A DNA stretch of 64,000 nt from positions 744,001 to 808,000 of the forward strand of contig CAVSNQ010000013.1 in the NCBI GenBank assembly GCA_963729365.1, written 5' to 3'. Of this stretch, positions 16,664-25,465 are shown piece by piece (the stretch's first letter is position 1; each line of letters begins with the position of its first letter). The stretch comes from JASHPR01 sp963729365 (lineage in GTDB: Bacteria > Actinomycetota > Actinomycetes > Streptosporangiales > Streptosporangiaceae). The notes under the pieces were generated by a model, which did not search any database, was not told where the DNA came from, and worked only from the letters and a program-made list of their open reading frames with translations. The position numbers were made by a program, and so were the translations under genes.

Positions 16664-17635
16664 GTGAAAGCCGACCTGAGCCCCACCGGGCGGGCGCTTC
16701 GGGCCCTCGAGCTACTGCAGGCCCAGCCCGGCATCACCGGCGGCCAGCTCGCAGCGCAGCTGGACGTGACCGAACGAGCCGCGCGCCGCTACGTCGCGAT
16801 TCTGCGCGAGGCCGGCATCCCCGTGGAGTCGACCCGGGGGCCCTACGGCGGCTACCGGGTCGGCCGGGGCATCCGGCTGCCGCCCCTGGTGTTCACCGCT
16901 GCCGAGGCGCTTGGCCTGGTCATGGCCGTGCTCGACGGCAGCCACGCAGCCGCGGATGCCGACGATCCGGTCGGCGCCGCCCTGGGCAAGATCATCCGAG
17001 TGCTGCCCGAGAATGTCGGCCTGGCCGCAACCATGCGGCGGCACGCTTCCGCCGCGCCCGACCGCGGCGCCGTGCGCCCGGGCACCGAGACGACGAGCGC
17101 TCTCGTTGACGCCATTGCCGCCCAGCGGCGGGTGAGCATCGGCTACCGAAGCCAGTCAGGCAGGCAGTGGGCGGAGGACGTTGATCCCTGGGCCGTCGTC
17201 GTCCGGCATGGCCGCTGGTATCTGCTGTGCCACTCGCATCGCGCCAACGCGGCGCGCGCCTATCGCATCGACCGGATTCAGTCAGTCACCGGAGGCGGCG
17301 AGCAGTTCCGCGCACCCGGGGACCTGGACTACGTAGACCTGCTGGAACAGCACCTGGGGGCTGGATGGGAGTTCGAGACCAAGGTCGTGTTCGATGCTCC
17401 CTGCGATGAGGTCGCCCGGTATGTCAGACCGCCGATGGGCCGCCTGAGCCGCACCGGCGACGGCGCCCGATGCGTGCTGACCGGCACCACCAGCAATCCT
17501 GCGATGTATGCCGGAGAGTGGCTCGCCGCAATCCCGATCACGTTCCATGTCGACGGCGGCCCCGAACTCCGCGCCGCCGTCGCAGATGTCCAGGCCCGGC
17601 TAACGGCCGCCCTGGGTCAGCTGCGCAGAACGTAG
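16664..17635 (+). CDS. WYL-domain (YafY/DeoR-like) transcriptional regulator
   Basis: 323 residues. N-terminal winged helix (about 8-60: ITGGQLAAQLDVTERAARRYVAILREAGIPVE) with the GPYGGYRVG wing, then the WYL domain around residues 140-230 (HGRWYLLCHSHRANAARAYRIDRIQSV) and a WCX-like C-terminal domain. Such proteins act as ligand-responsive regulators of neighbouring genes. The GTG start faces the hydrolase gene. The 3' end overlaps the convergent DUF1707 gene by 19 bases. Confidence 0.93.
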   Translation: MKADLSPTGRALRALELLQAQPGITGGQLAAQLDVTERAARRYVAILREAGIPVESTRGPYGGYRVGRGIRLPPLVFTAAEALGLVMAVLDGSHAAADADDPVGAALGKIIRVLPENVGLAATMRRHASAAPDRGAVRPGTETTSALVDAIAAQRRVSIGYRSQSGRQWAEDVDPWAVVVRHGRWYLLCHSHRANAARAYRIDRIQSVTGGGEQFRAPGDLDYVDLLEQHLGAGWEFETKVVFDAPCDEVARYVRPPMGRLSRTGDGARCVLTGTTSNPAMYAGEWLAAIPITFHVDGGPELRAAVADVQARLTAALGQLRRT

Positions 17636-18084
17636 AAGACGAACAACAGAGAGACGAGCCCTCCGATCAGGATGCCGGCGGTGGCAAAGCCGGCGCCGCG
17701 CTCGCCCCGTTCCTGGATCTGACCGTGCGCGATGAGTCCAGTGAAAACGGCGAGCAGCGGTATGACGGGCATCAGCGCGATCACCAGGGAGGCGACGGCC
17801 AGCCTGTTCATCGGACGGGACGGGGGCGGCAGGTGATAGCCGGGCAGCTGGAAGACCAGGGTGCCGAGCGGGCCCGCAGGCAGGTCGGCAGTTAGCGTGG
17901 CCAGCTCGGCGTAGGTTCGTGCGCTGAAGGCCTGCCCGGCCCGCTGCTCGCATTCGTCCTGGGTCAGCCTGCCTTCGGCAAAGGCCGCCTTGAGAACGTC
18001 GATTGCGCGTTCCCGGTCCGCTGTCGAGGCTCGCATGTGGCCGTATCCGCCGGGAAGCATTCCATGGCCTGGTTCCGGCGGCAT
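17617..18084 (-). CDS. DUF1707 and DUF4190-like membrane protein
   Basis: 155 residues. The N-terminal DUF1707 module HMRASTADRERAIDVLKAAFAEGRLTQDE shows the conserved R-x-S-x-x-D-R-E and GRLT pattern. It is followed by two C-terminal membrane segments (LAVASLVIALMPVIPLLAVF and GILIGGLVSLLFVFYVL). Function unknown; the module often sits at the N-terminus of small envelope-associated proteins. GGGAGG precedes the ATG. It overlaps the WYL gene tail to tail. A second DUF1707 gene lies at 44.0 kb. Confidence 0.88.
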   Translation of the reverse strand: MPPEPGHGMLPGGYGHMRASTADRERAIDVLKAAFAEGRLTQDECEQRAGQAFSARTYAELATLTADLPAGPLGTLVFQLPGYHLPPPSRPMNRLAVASLVIALMPVIPLLAVFTGLIAHGQIQERGERGAGFATAGILIGGLVSLLFVFYVLRS

Positions 18085-18245
18085 CGTTTTCCTCCCGCGC
18101 AGGGTTCCGGCAATCCCTGCGTCCAGGTTACGACGTGCTGGCCAGTTTCGCAGAGGCCCGAAATATGGGTATATCCGGATCGTCGATGGATTTCTCTTCC
18201 CGTAGGGTGCTGCGCACCGGGGCGCTGCCGGTGAGGAGGCGGGTC

Positions 18246-19868
18246 ATGCCGGAGATCACCAGGGCCGACTGCGACGAGCGGGCCCGGCTGCTGCGCGTCG
18301 GCTCATACGACATCACCGTCGACCTGACCCGCGGCGAGCAGGCATTCCGGTCGACGTCGGTGATCGCGTTCGGCTGCGCCGAGCCGGGGAGGGCGAGCTA
18401 TGCCGACCTGATCGCCGGCGAGGTGCTCGAGATCACCCTGAACGGCGTTCCCGTGGACCCGGCGCAGGCCTGCCACGATGGCCGGATCGCACTGACTGAG
18501 CTGCGGCAGACCAACGAGCTGCGGGTCGTCGCCGACTGTGGTTACAGCCGCCAGGGATCGGGCCTGCATCGCGCGGTGGACTCAGCCGACGGCAAGATTT
18601 ACCTGTACACCAATCTCTACCCGGCCGACGCGCGGCTGATGTTCGCCTGTTTCGACCAGCAGGACCTGAAGGCGCCATTCGCCCTGCACGTCATCGCGCC
18701 CGCGCACTGGACTGTGCTGTCGAACCAGCCAGCTGTCAAGCCCGAGCAGCCGGCCAGCGGCTCGGGCCCAGTTGCCACCTGGCATTTCCCCGCCACTCCG
18801 CCGCTGTGCACCTGCCACGTCGCGCTGATCGCGGGCGAGTACTACCTGATCGAGCAGACGCACGTCACGCCCGCTGGCCAGCGGGTCCCGATCGGGCTCG
18901 CCTGCCGCGCGTCGCTCGCCGGATCCCTCGACCCCGATGACTTGCTCGACATCACCAGGAAAGGCCTTGACTACTATCCGGCGCTGCTGCGCACCGCCTT
19001 CCCGTTCGCTAAATACGACCAGGTATTCGTGCCCGAGCTGCCAGAGCTAGCGAACTCTTGCCCGGGCTGTATCGCTGTCTCGGAAAGGCTCCTGTTCCGG
19101 TCCAAGGTCACCGAAGCCCGGTACGAGACCAGGGCCGAGGTCGTCCTGCACGAGATGGCGCACCAGTGGTTCGGCGAGGTGGTCTCACCCGCGTGGTGGG
19201 ACGACATCTGGCTGAACGAATCATTTGCCGAGGTCAGCGGGTTCCAGGCGAGCGCAGAGGCAATGCGGTTTGCCGATGCCTGGACGACAGTCTGTATTAG
19301 CAGCAAGGTCTGGGGCTACCTGCAGGACCAGCAGCCGTCGACGCATCCGGTCGCGGCCACGGCGGACACACTGACCGAGGCAGACTCGAACTTCGACGCG
19401 ATCAGCTATGCCAAGGGCGCCGCAGTCGTCCGTCAGCTAGCCGCCTACCTGGGCCGGGACCAGTTCTTCGCGGGCCTCGGCAGCTACTTCGCCGCGCATC
19501 GCTGGGGCAACGCGACCCTGGCCGACCTGCTGGCCGCGCTCGAGGTTGGCTCGGGCCGCAGCCTGGCGGGCTGGTCCAAGGCGTGGCTGGAGACGTCCGG
19601 TGTCAACACCTTGCGGCCGGCCTTCGTGGTCGACGCAGGCGGAGCCTTCACCGAGTTCGCCGTGCTGCAGGAGGCACCGGCCGAGCGGCCGACGCTCCGG
19701 CCGCACCACATCGCTATCGGGCTGTACGCCTGGGCCGAGGGCGCGCTGCAGCGCACGCACCGAGTCGAAGTCGACATCGCAGGTGCACGTACCGACGTGC
19801 CCGAGCTAGCCGGGCTTGCGCAGCCCTCACCTTGGCGAATTACGGGCCAGCCGCAAAACTATGAGTGA
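18246..19868 (+). CDS. M1-family aminopeptidase N, lacking the C-terminal domain
   Basis: 540 residues. Zinc site HEMAHQWFGE (His302, His306) with Glu325 in WLNESFAE, and the exopeptidase region PELANSCPGCIAVSERLLF is present but departs from the canonical GAMEN. Typical actinobacterial PepN proteins are about 850 residues. Here the sequence follows the family through RVEVDIAGARTDVPELAGL and then stops after a short unrelated tail (WRITGQPQNYE), so the roughly 300-residue helical C-terminal domain is absent. GAGGAGG six bases upstream fixes the start. The catalytic domain may fold alone, or this is a decayed gene. Confidence 0.85.
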   Translation: MPEITRADCDERARLLRVGSYDITVDLTRGEQAFRSTSVIAFGCAEPGRASYADLIAGEVLEITLNGVPVDPAQACHDGRIALTELRQTNELRVVADCGYSRQGSGLHRAVDSADGKIYLYTNLYPADARLMFACFDQQDLKAPFALHVIAPAHWTVLSNQPAVKPEQPASGSGPVATWHFPATPPLCTCHVALIAGEYYLIEQTHVTPAGQRVPIGLACRASLAGSLDPDDLLDITRKGLDYYPALLRTAFPFAKYDQVFVPELPELANSCPGCIAVSERLLFRSKVTEARYETRAEVVLHEMAHQWFGEVVSPAWWDDIWLNESFAEVSGFQASAEAMRFADAWTTVCISSKVWGYLQDQQPSTHPVAATADTLTEADSNFDAISYAKGAAVVRQLAAYLGRDQFFAGLGSYFAAHRWGNATLADLLAALEVGSGRSLAGWSKAWLETSGVNTLRPAFVVDAGGAFTEFAVLQEAPAERPTLRPHHIAIGLYAWAEGALQRTHRVEVDIAGARTDVPELAGLAQPSPWRITGQPQNYE

Positions 19869-19980
19869 GCTCCGGCCAGCAGGTATCCGGGTCTAGCCGT
19901 GGCCCAGCCGGCGTGCCGCCTGGGATCTGCCCCTGGCGATGGCAGTATTTTCGGGAAGGCGCCAGTGCGGGGAGGTCAGA

Positions 19981-20922
19981 ATGCGCGCATTCGCCGTCCG
20001 GAGCTTCGGCGAGCCTCCGTCGGTCCACAACCTGCCGGTTCCCGCCGCCGATGACGCGTTGCTCATACGCGTGCGGTTCGCGGGAGTCAACCCGCTCGAC
20101 AACAACCTCCTCGGACGCCTGACCGCCGCCTCGTCGTATCCGTTTGTGGTGGGCATTGACTTCGCTGGCGTAGCCGAACGCGTCCCGGCCGGAGAACACG
20201 GCCTGCAGGTCGGCGACCGTGTCTTCGGCATGGCGCGGACGCACGGCTCCTATGCCGAGTACACCGCGATCGCCCCGGCGGCCACGGCCGAGCCGCTGGC
20301 CCCGATCCCCGACAGCGTGGCCGACGACCAGGCCGCCGCATTGCCCATTCCGGCGGTCACTGCGCTGCGGACGGTCGAGCTGCTGGAGGTCGCCGCGGGC
20401 CAGCACGTCGTGGTGATGGGCGCGACCGGCGGGGTCGGCGGCTACGCGGTGCAGATGGCGCGCTCTCGCGGCGCGCACGTCATCGCCACCGTTCGCGGCG
20501 ACGCTGACGAGGCTCGTCGTCTCGGGGCCGAGGAGGTGTACGACAGCCAAACCGTTGACGTTATCGATGCGCTGCGCGCCGATCACCCGGACGGCGCTGA
20601 TGCCGTCCTTGATCTGGTCAGCGGTCCTGACGCCATCCGCCGTGACGCCGAGGTTATCCGGCCCGGAGGAAGCCTGGTCTCGACGACCTTCGCGGCGGAC
20701 GAAGCCTGGTTTGCTGAGCGCCAGATCACCGCGCACAACCATGCTTCGAGCGCGAATCCCCTGATATCGCCCGAAGGGCTGATCACGGTCGCGCAGATGC
20801 TCGCGGACGGTACGATCACCGCGCGCATCCGTTCCACCGTTGACCTGGATGCCGCCGGGCAGGTGCTGGAACAGATCCGCCGTGGCGGCCTGCGCGGCAA
20901 GGCCGTCATCCGCCTCTCGTAG
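19981..20922 (+). CDS. NADP-dependent zinc-free alcohol dehydrogenase/quinone oxidoreductase (MDR)
   Basis: 313 residues. GroES-like N-terminal domain (MRAFAVRSFGEPPSVHNLPVP; VGIDFAGVAERV) and a Rossmann half with VVVMGATGGVGGYAVQMA. No structural-zinc Cys cluster is present, which places it with quinone oxidoreductase-type enzymes. GGGGAGG seven bases before the ATG sets the start. It begins 112 bp after the shortened aminopeptidase. Confidence 0.9.
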   Translation: MRAFAVRSFGEPPSVHNLPVPAADDALLIRVRFAGVNPLDNNLLGRLTAASSYPFVVGIDFAGVAERVPAGEHGLQVGDRVFGMARTHGSYAEYTAIAPAATAEPLAPIPDSVADDQAAALPIPAVTALRTVELLEVAAGQHVVVMGATGGVGGYAVQMARSRGAHVIATVRGDADEARRLGAEEVYDSQTVDVIDALRADHPDGADAVLDLVSGPDAIRRDAEVIRPGGSLVSTTFAADEAWFAERQITAHNHASSANPLISPEGLITVAQMLADGTITARIRSTVDLDAAGQVLEQIRRGGLRGKAVIRLS

Positions 20923-21000
20923 ACACGGGTGATCATTGCCGCCTTGTCCACGGCTCTCTACTCGCAGTCAGCCGCCTCGATTCTGGAGCCCGCGTGACCT

Positions 21001-21561
21001 TCAGACGCGTACCCGGTAGTGGAGGTGAACAACACCGCTTCGAAAGCGGTGCTCGTCCAGGAGTTCGAGCTGGACGCGGACGTCCTCCGGCAGCGCGCGC
21101 TTTCCGCCGCCGACGACGATCGGGTTGAGGAACAGGTGGCATTCGTCGACCAGGCCGGCGGCCATCGCCTCGCCTGCGAGCTGCGCGCCGGCAACCGTGA
21201 TGTCGCGTGCCGAGGACTCCTTGAGCTGCCTGATCGCCGCGGGATCGAAGTCGCGCTCGATCCGCGTCCGAGCGCTCGATGGCGTCTGGAGCGTCCGTGA
21301 GTACACGATCTTTTCGGCTGCTCGCCAGATCTCCCCGAATTCCTGGGATACCGCGCGTTGATCGCGGGTGGTGCGCGCGGTTTCCCAGTACACCATCGTC
21401 TCGTACATCCGGCGCCCGTAGAGGTAGGTGCCGATCGGCCGCTCCAGGTCATTGACGAGCCCGTGCACCTCTTCGTCGGGGTTTCCCCAGTCGAAATTGC
21501 CGTGCTTGTCCTCGACACAGAAGTCGAGGGATGCGATAGCGGAGTAGATCAGCTTGGCCAC
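21001..21561 (-). CDS. RibD C-terminal/dihydrofolate reductase-fold protein
   Basis: 186 residues. The pattern AKLIYSAIASLDFCVED, then GTYLYGRRMYETMVYWE and DITVAGAQLAGEAMAAGLVDECHL is typical of stand-alone RibD_C proteins, with LNPIVVGGGKRALPE near the end. The fold is that of riboflavin-biosynthesis reductase and DHFR; these stand-alone copies have no proven reaction. The start is GTG 21561, supported by GGAGG six bases upstream. It is convergent with the MDR gene. Confidence 0.88.
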   Translation of the reverse strand: MAKLIYSAIASLDFCVEDKHGNFDWGNPDEEVHGLVNDLERPIGTYLYGRRMYETMVYWETARTTRDQRAVSQEFGEIWRAAEKIVYSRTLQTPSSARTRIERDFDPAAIRQLKESSARDITVAGAQLAGEAMAAGLVDECHLFLNPIVVGGGKRALPEDVRVQLELLDEHRFRSGVVHLHYRVRV

Positions 21562-21801
21562 ATCAAGCCTCCATCGTCATTGGGCGCTGTCGTTCGCCGG
21601 GCATCGTGCGGCCCCGGCTGCACATGCTAAGACCGCGAGCATGACCCGTTCTCATCGTCCCGGCACCGAACCCCGGACTGGTCAGCCGGCGGGCGGGCCG
21701 CCCAGGTCAGGCGGTCTGCCCGGGCCGGCTGGTGCCATTGCTGGTGCCGGGCATGGCCGGGTGGAATGACGGAGTGGATGATGGCCCCTCGGGCGGCCGG
21801 C

Positions 21802-21879
21802 GGGTAACCGCGCGGCTCCGGCTCGAGCCGATCGCCGGGCGCCACGCCGACGATCTATGGCGTCCGCATCGGGCTTTCC
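21802..21879 (+). pseudogene. Short remnant of a GNAT acetyltransferase N-terminus
   Basis: The stretch reads VTARLRLEPIAGRHADDLWRPH, which matches the first strand and helix of RimJ/RimL-type acetyltransferases (LRLEP...ADDLWRLH). The similarity fades after about 26 codons and no remainder of the domain follows. The rest of the 21562-21974 gap shows nothing recognisable. Based on memory of the family pattern only. Confidence 0.35.
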
Positions 21880-21974
21880 CGCGCGGCCGGCCTGAGACAC
21901 CGCGACGCGGAGGGCAGCGCAGACGGCGGACTAGGTAGACACGCTGAGTCTCCGTGGCATGGGGTTCGGGCCGG

Positions 21975-22670
21975 TCACGCGGCGGGATGGTAGGGCCGCA
22001 GCGGCAGGAGGTCCTTGCCGATGGTGCTGTTGAGCAGGATCGCGGTGCCGAGATACCCGGCGGCGGCGCCGTCGGCGATCGCCACCCAGCCGCCGACCTT
22101 GGTCAGGCCGCCGGCCCATCCGGCCGCGCCGCCGAGCAGGGCGATGGCCAGCAGCACCAGCACCCCGACGGCCAGCGAGAACGGCATGAACGCGGCCACG
22201 TTGATATGCCACGCGCCGATCGCCAGGATCACCGTGAAGATCGCCCACAAGATCAGCCACACCGCGAAGGAGCGGTTGAAGCGGGCCACGCCGGCCCCGA
22301 TGACGATCGGGCCGGCGAAGAACTTCAGGATCAGGCCGGTGGACAGCAGGAACCCCGCGTAGGCCACGCCGAAGGTCCCCCCGAACAGCTCGCCGCGGCG
22401 GAACTCCCACAGCCCGCCGACCAGCAGCCCGCCCGCCCCGATCCCCAGGGCCACGGCGATGAACATGGCGCTGGCCGCAGCAGGCAGGATGCCGGTGTCG
22501 ACCAGCCCTAAGGTTCCGACGGCGAACGCGAACGCGAACGCCGACAGCGGGACTCCGGTCGCGGTCGCCGGGAACGCGTGACCCGGCCCGCCCGCCCACG
22601 CGGCCGCGACGACCTCGGGCTCGCTCTCTACCGGAACCGTGCTGACGGGTCTGTCATTTTGCGTGGTCAT
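21975..22670 (-). CDS. Acetate/succinate permease, GPR1/FUN34/YaaH (SatP) family
   Basis: 231 residues, six membrane helices. Family features: PLSAFAFAFAVGTLGLVDTG in helix 1, a GGLWEFRRGELFGGTFGVAYAGF segment (the family motif around the second and third helices), and RFNRSFAVWLILWAIFTVIL. These proteins move acetate or succinate as anion or proton symporters. GAGGAGG seven bases before the ATG fixes the start, giving a short 40-residue cytoplasmic N-terminus. Monocistronic with a long upstream region. Confidence 0.92.
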   Translation of the reverse strand: MTTQNDRPVSTVPVESEPEVVAAAWAGGPGHAFPATATGVPLSAFAFAFAVGTLGLVDTGILPAAASAMFIAVALGIGAGGLLVGGLWEFRRGELFGGTFGVAYAGFLLSTGLILKFFAGPIVIGAGVARFNRSFAVWLILWAIFTVILAIGAWHINVAAFMPFSLAVGVLVLLAIALLGGAAGWAGGLTKVGGWVAIADGAAAGYLGTAILLNSTIGKDLLPLRPYHPAA

Positions 22671-23066
22671 GTCGTTGTCCTCCTCGCTGGTCCGGGCGCC
22701 CGGCCTAGACGTGGGCCGGCCACGGCGCTGCCGGGCTGCCTGATGTTCGTGATCGCGCCGCGCGTCGGATGCGCCAGCGGCCCGGGGCGGAGGACCCGGG
22801 GCGGCCTGCGTCATCGGCGCGCAGCGTCAAGAAGAGGCCGGGCCCATCAGCCAGCGCGCCTGCGCTGAGCCCGGGCAGCGGAAACAACCACGGCCAGAAG
22901 ACCGCCTGCGATGCGGCTCGCAGCTCACAGCGCCGTCCTAAGCAACCCTCGCCCAGAAGACGGCTGGGACCGGCCATGCGCTCATGGTAAAAGATTCACA
23001 AACGTTTGCAATACATGACGTGCTACGAGATTTCCGTGTTTCATGGCGTTGCGTAACGATCCCAGG
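22671..23066. other. Long upstream region of the permease gene with a 10-bp palindrome
   Basis: About 395 bp without a convincing gene. It includes the perfect palindrome CAAACGTTTG (22999-23008) in a local AT-rich patch (GATTCACAAACGTTTGC). This looks like a LacI-type operator or a similar site. The patch is about 330 bp from the permease start and 60 bp beyond the cupin gene's 3' end, so which transcript it controls is unclear. Confidence 0.45.
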
Positions 23067-23513
23067 TCACGGCAGCAGGCGGCTGGCGTGCCGGGCGTAA
23101 ATGTCCTGCATGCGATCTGGATCGGGCGGGGTATCGGGCGTGAGGGCGGCGCCGATCTCGCGCATGAACGCGAGCGCGGGCTCTGGCGGCGCCCAGATCC
23201 CCAGCACCAGGGCGTCATCGGCGTAGGGATTGCTGAAGCCGTGCCGGTACCCGCGGGGCGCCACGAACATGGAGCCCGGTCCGGCCTGCTGCGGCTCATC
23301 ATCACCGGCCACCAGCAGCCGCCCGCGGAGCACGTAGATGGCCTCGTCGAACTCGTCGTGCGCATGCGGAATCGGCCCCGGGAAGCGAGCCGGGATGGTG
23401 ATCTCCATGGTGGCGAACCCCGGCGGCTGGCCATCCTGGCCGGCGAGGATGTTCAGCTGCTGGCCCGCGTAGCGAAACCCGGGCCCGTCCCCCCTGTGCG
23501 TCAGCAAGGTCAT
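23067..23513 (-). CDS. Cupin-domain protein
   Basis: 148 residues. Cupin motif 1 is PHAHDEFDEAIYVLRG (His, His, Glu pattern), motif 2 is GSMFVAPRGYRHGFSNP with its His. The N-terminus FRYAGQQLNILAG and C-terminal helical tail (MREIGAALTPDTPP) fit single-domain metal-binding cupins such as quercetinase-like proteins. Substrate unknown. It stands upstream of nothing obvious; 43 bp separate it from the end... of the adjacent murA gene on the same strand, which lies upstream and may be cotranscribed. Confidence 0.85.
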   Translation of the reverse strand: MTLLTHRGDGPGFRYAGQQLNILAGQDGQPPGFATMEITIPARFPGPIPHAHDEFDEAIYVLRGRLLVAGDDEPQQAGPGSMFVAPRGYRHGFSNPYADDALVLGIWAPPEPALAFMREIGAALTPDTPPDPDRMQDIYARHASRLLP

Positions 23514-23556
23514 GGGCCGTTTCTACCATCCGTGACGCGAGCGAGTACGCGGTCGG

Positions 23557-24867
23557 CTACCCGGTGCGGCGAAGGGTGAGGCCGAGCGACGCGAACTGCT
23601 CGAACGGCCTGTGATAGCCGCGCTCGATGTGGTGGATGCCGCGCAGCAGCGAGGGCTGGTCGGCGACCGCGGCGGCCAGGACCGCGGAGAACCCGGCCCG
23701 CACGTCGGGCAGCGTGACATCCGCGCCGCGCAGCTTGGACACGCCCCTGATCACGGCGGAATGCACGGCGTTGGTGTCGTGGAAGCGGCACGCCGGGCCG
23801 CCCAGGCACGCCGCGAACACTTCTATCTCGCAGCCCATCTTCTGCAGTGCCGGGACGTATACCAGCCGGTTCTCGAACACGGTCTCGTGCAGCACCGACA
23901 TCCCGTCGGCCTGGGTGAACAGCACCATCAGCGGCTGCTGCCAGTCGGTCACGAACCCGGGGTGGGTGTCGGTGTGCACCGCCGCCGCGCGCAGGCCGCC
24001 GGTCGCCGACGCGGTGATCCACTCGTCGGTGATGTCGAACCGGGCGCCCATCCTGGCCAGGGTCGTGATCGCCGTGACCAGCCGGTCCTGCGGGCAGCCG
24101 TGCACGCGGACCTCGCCCCCGGTGATCAGGCCGGCCACCAGGTAAGAGAAGGCCTCGAGCCGGTCGCCGGCCAGCCGGGTCGAGGCTCCGCGCAGCCGCG
24201 GCACCCCCTCGATGACGATCCGCCGGTCCGGGCTGAGCTCGATGTGGGCGCCCATCCGCTGCAGGAACAGCGCGAGTTCCACCACCTCGGGCTCGGTGGC
24301 GGCGCCGCGCAGCACGGTCTTCCCCTCGGCTCGCACGGCCGAGAGCAGCACGGTCTCCGTCGCGCCCACGCTGGGGTAGGGCAGGTCGATGCGCGCGCCG
24401 TACAGCCTGGTGGCGCGGGCCGTGATCCCGTGCGGGCCGACGTCCACCTCGGCACCGAGCGCCCGCAGCGCCGCCACGTGGAAGTCGACCGGCCGCTGTC
24501 CGATCTGATCGCCCCCGACCAGTGGCACGAACGCCTCGCCGGTCTGGTGCAGCAGCGGCCCCAGCATCAGGATCGGGATCCGGTTCAGCCCGGTGAACGC
24601 CTCCGGGACGCCGGGCTCGATCGAGTCCCCCGCCACGATCGTGATCTCGGTACCGGCGCGGACCACCTGATACCCGGTCGATTCCAGCATGGCGGCGGTG
24701 ATGTCAACGTCCCCGACCTCCGGAACGTTACGGATCGTGCTCGGCGTATCGCCGAGCATCGCCGCGACCATGTGCTTGGACACCGCGTTCTTCGACCCGC
24801 GCACGCGGATATCGCCGCGTAGCGGGCCAGACGGCTCGACCTGCCAAGTTTCGGTCACGCTGATCAC
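23557..24867 (-). CDS. murA: UDP-N-acetylglucosamine 1-carboxyvinyltransferase with Asp in place of the catalytic Cys
   Basis: 436 residues, full MurA length. It transfers enolpyruvate to UDP-GlcNAc in the first committed step of peptidoglycan synthesis. Lys26-Asn27 in VRGSKNA and the PEP-site Arg in GQRPVD are present. The loop that carries Cys115 in E. coli (GGCTIGARPVD) reads GGDQIGQRPVD, with Asp120 at that position. A Cys-to-Asp change at this site is the known basis of intrinsic fosfomycin insensitivity in mycobacterial MurA. HPGFVTDWQQP is the domain-2 active-site loop. Divergent from the popR-like gene by 172 bp. Confidence 0.93.
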   Translation of the reverse strand: MISVTETWQVEPSGPLRGDIRVRGSKNAVSKHMVAAMLGDTPSTIRNVPEVGDVDITAAMLESTGYQVVRAGTEITIVAGDSIEPGVPEAFTGLNRIPILMLGPLLHQTGEAFVPLVGGDQIGQRPVDFHVAALRALGAEVDVGPHGITARATRLYGARIDLPYPSVGATETVLLSAVRAEGKTVLRGAATEPEVVELALFLQRMGAHIELSPDRRIVIEGVPRLRGASTRLAGDRLEAFSYLVAGLITGGEVRVHGCPQDRLVTAITTLARMGARFDITDEWITASATGGLRAAAVHTDTHPGFVTDWQQPLMVLFTQADGMSVLHETVFENRLVYVPALQKMGCEIEVFAACLGGPACRFHDTNAVHSAVIRGVSKLRGADVTLPDVRAGFSAVLAAAVADQPSLLRGIHHIERGYHRPFEQFASLGLTLRRTG

Positions 24868-25039
24868 TGTACGGGCAAACCTCCCGGACCCGGGCCAGCT
24901 CCGCGGGGCCGGAACCCGGGCCGGCCGCGCTCTTGCGCTGGCGGCGAAACCGCTGCTGCGGTCGGCCGGGCCATGGGTACCGTGGCCCTGAGCCAGGTCC
25001 GGATGGCGGGTCGTCCGGGCCGCCAGGAAGGGGACGGCG

Positions 25040-25462
25040 ATGCTGGATCCGACCGTGATCGGCCCGGGCGGACGCGATCAGCGGCGCAGGCCGCTGCTGC
25101 GGACGATGGTCGGCGACGTACTGCGCCGGAACCGGCGAGAGCAAGGCCGGACCCTGGCCGACGTGGCCCGGGCCGCGAAGGTCTCGATGCCGTACCTGTC
25201 CGAGGTCGAGCGCGGTCGCAAGGAAGCCTCCTCAGAGGTTCTGGCCGCCATCTGCGACTCGCTGCACATCGACCTGTCCGACCTGCTGGCCGAGGTCGGG
25301 CGCGACCTGGTTGACCGCCGGGTCAGCCAGGCTCAGGTGGTGCGGCTCGGGGCCATCCGGGACCTGGGTCACCGGGACCTGGGTCACCGGGACCTGGGCC
25401 AGCGCGGCCTGCCGCAGCGGCACGGCCCGGCCGACGCCCCCCGGTGCCTGCTGGCCGCGTGA
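25040..25462 (+). CDS. XRE-family regulator, PopR/ClgR-like, with C-terminal LAA
   Basis: 140 residues. The HTH is IGDVLRR-type: MVGDVLRRNRREQGRTLADV, VSMPYLSEVERGRKEASSEVL and ICDSLHIDLSDLL, the arrangement of ClgR/PopR activators of Clp genes. The C-terminus ends CLLAA. In Streptomyces lividans PopR activates the adjacent clpP3-clpP4 operon and is degraded by ClpP through C-terminal alanines, so this neighbourhood and tail fit well. A 15-bp tandem repeat (25361-25399) encodes DLGHR-DLGHR-DLGQR between the HTH and the tail. GGGGA precedes the ATG. It ends 4 bp from the convergent clpP. Confidence 0.85.
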   Translation: MLDPTVIGPGGRDQRRRPLLRTMVGDVLRRNRREQGRTLADVARAAKVSMPYLSEVERGRKEASSEVLAAICDSLHIDLSDLLAEVGRDLVDRRVSQAQVVRLGAIRDLGHRDLGHRDLGQRGLPQRHGPADAPRCLLAA

Positions 25463-25465
25463 TCA

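Noticed and set aside
22705..22977. 90-codon minus-strand frame upstream of the acetate permease
   Set aside because: Third-position composition is not biased as in real genes here and no family is recognisable.
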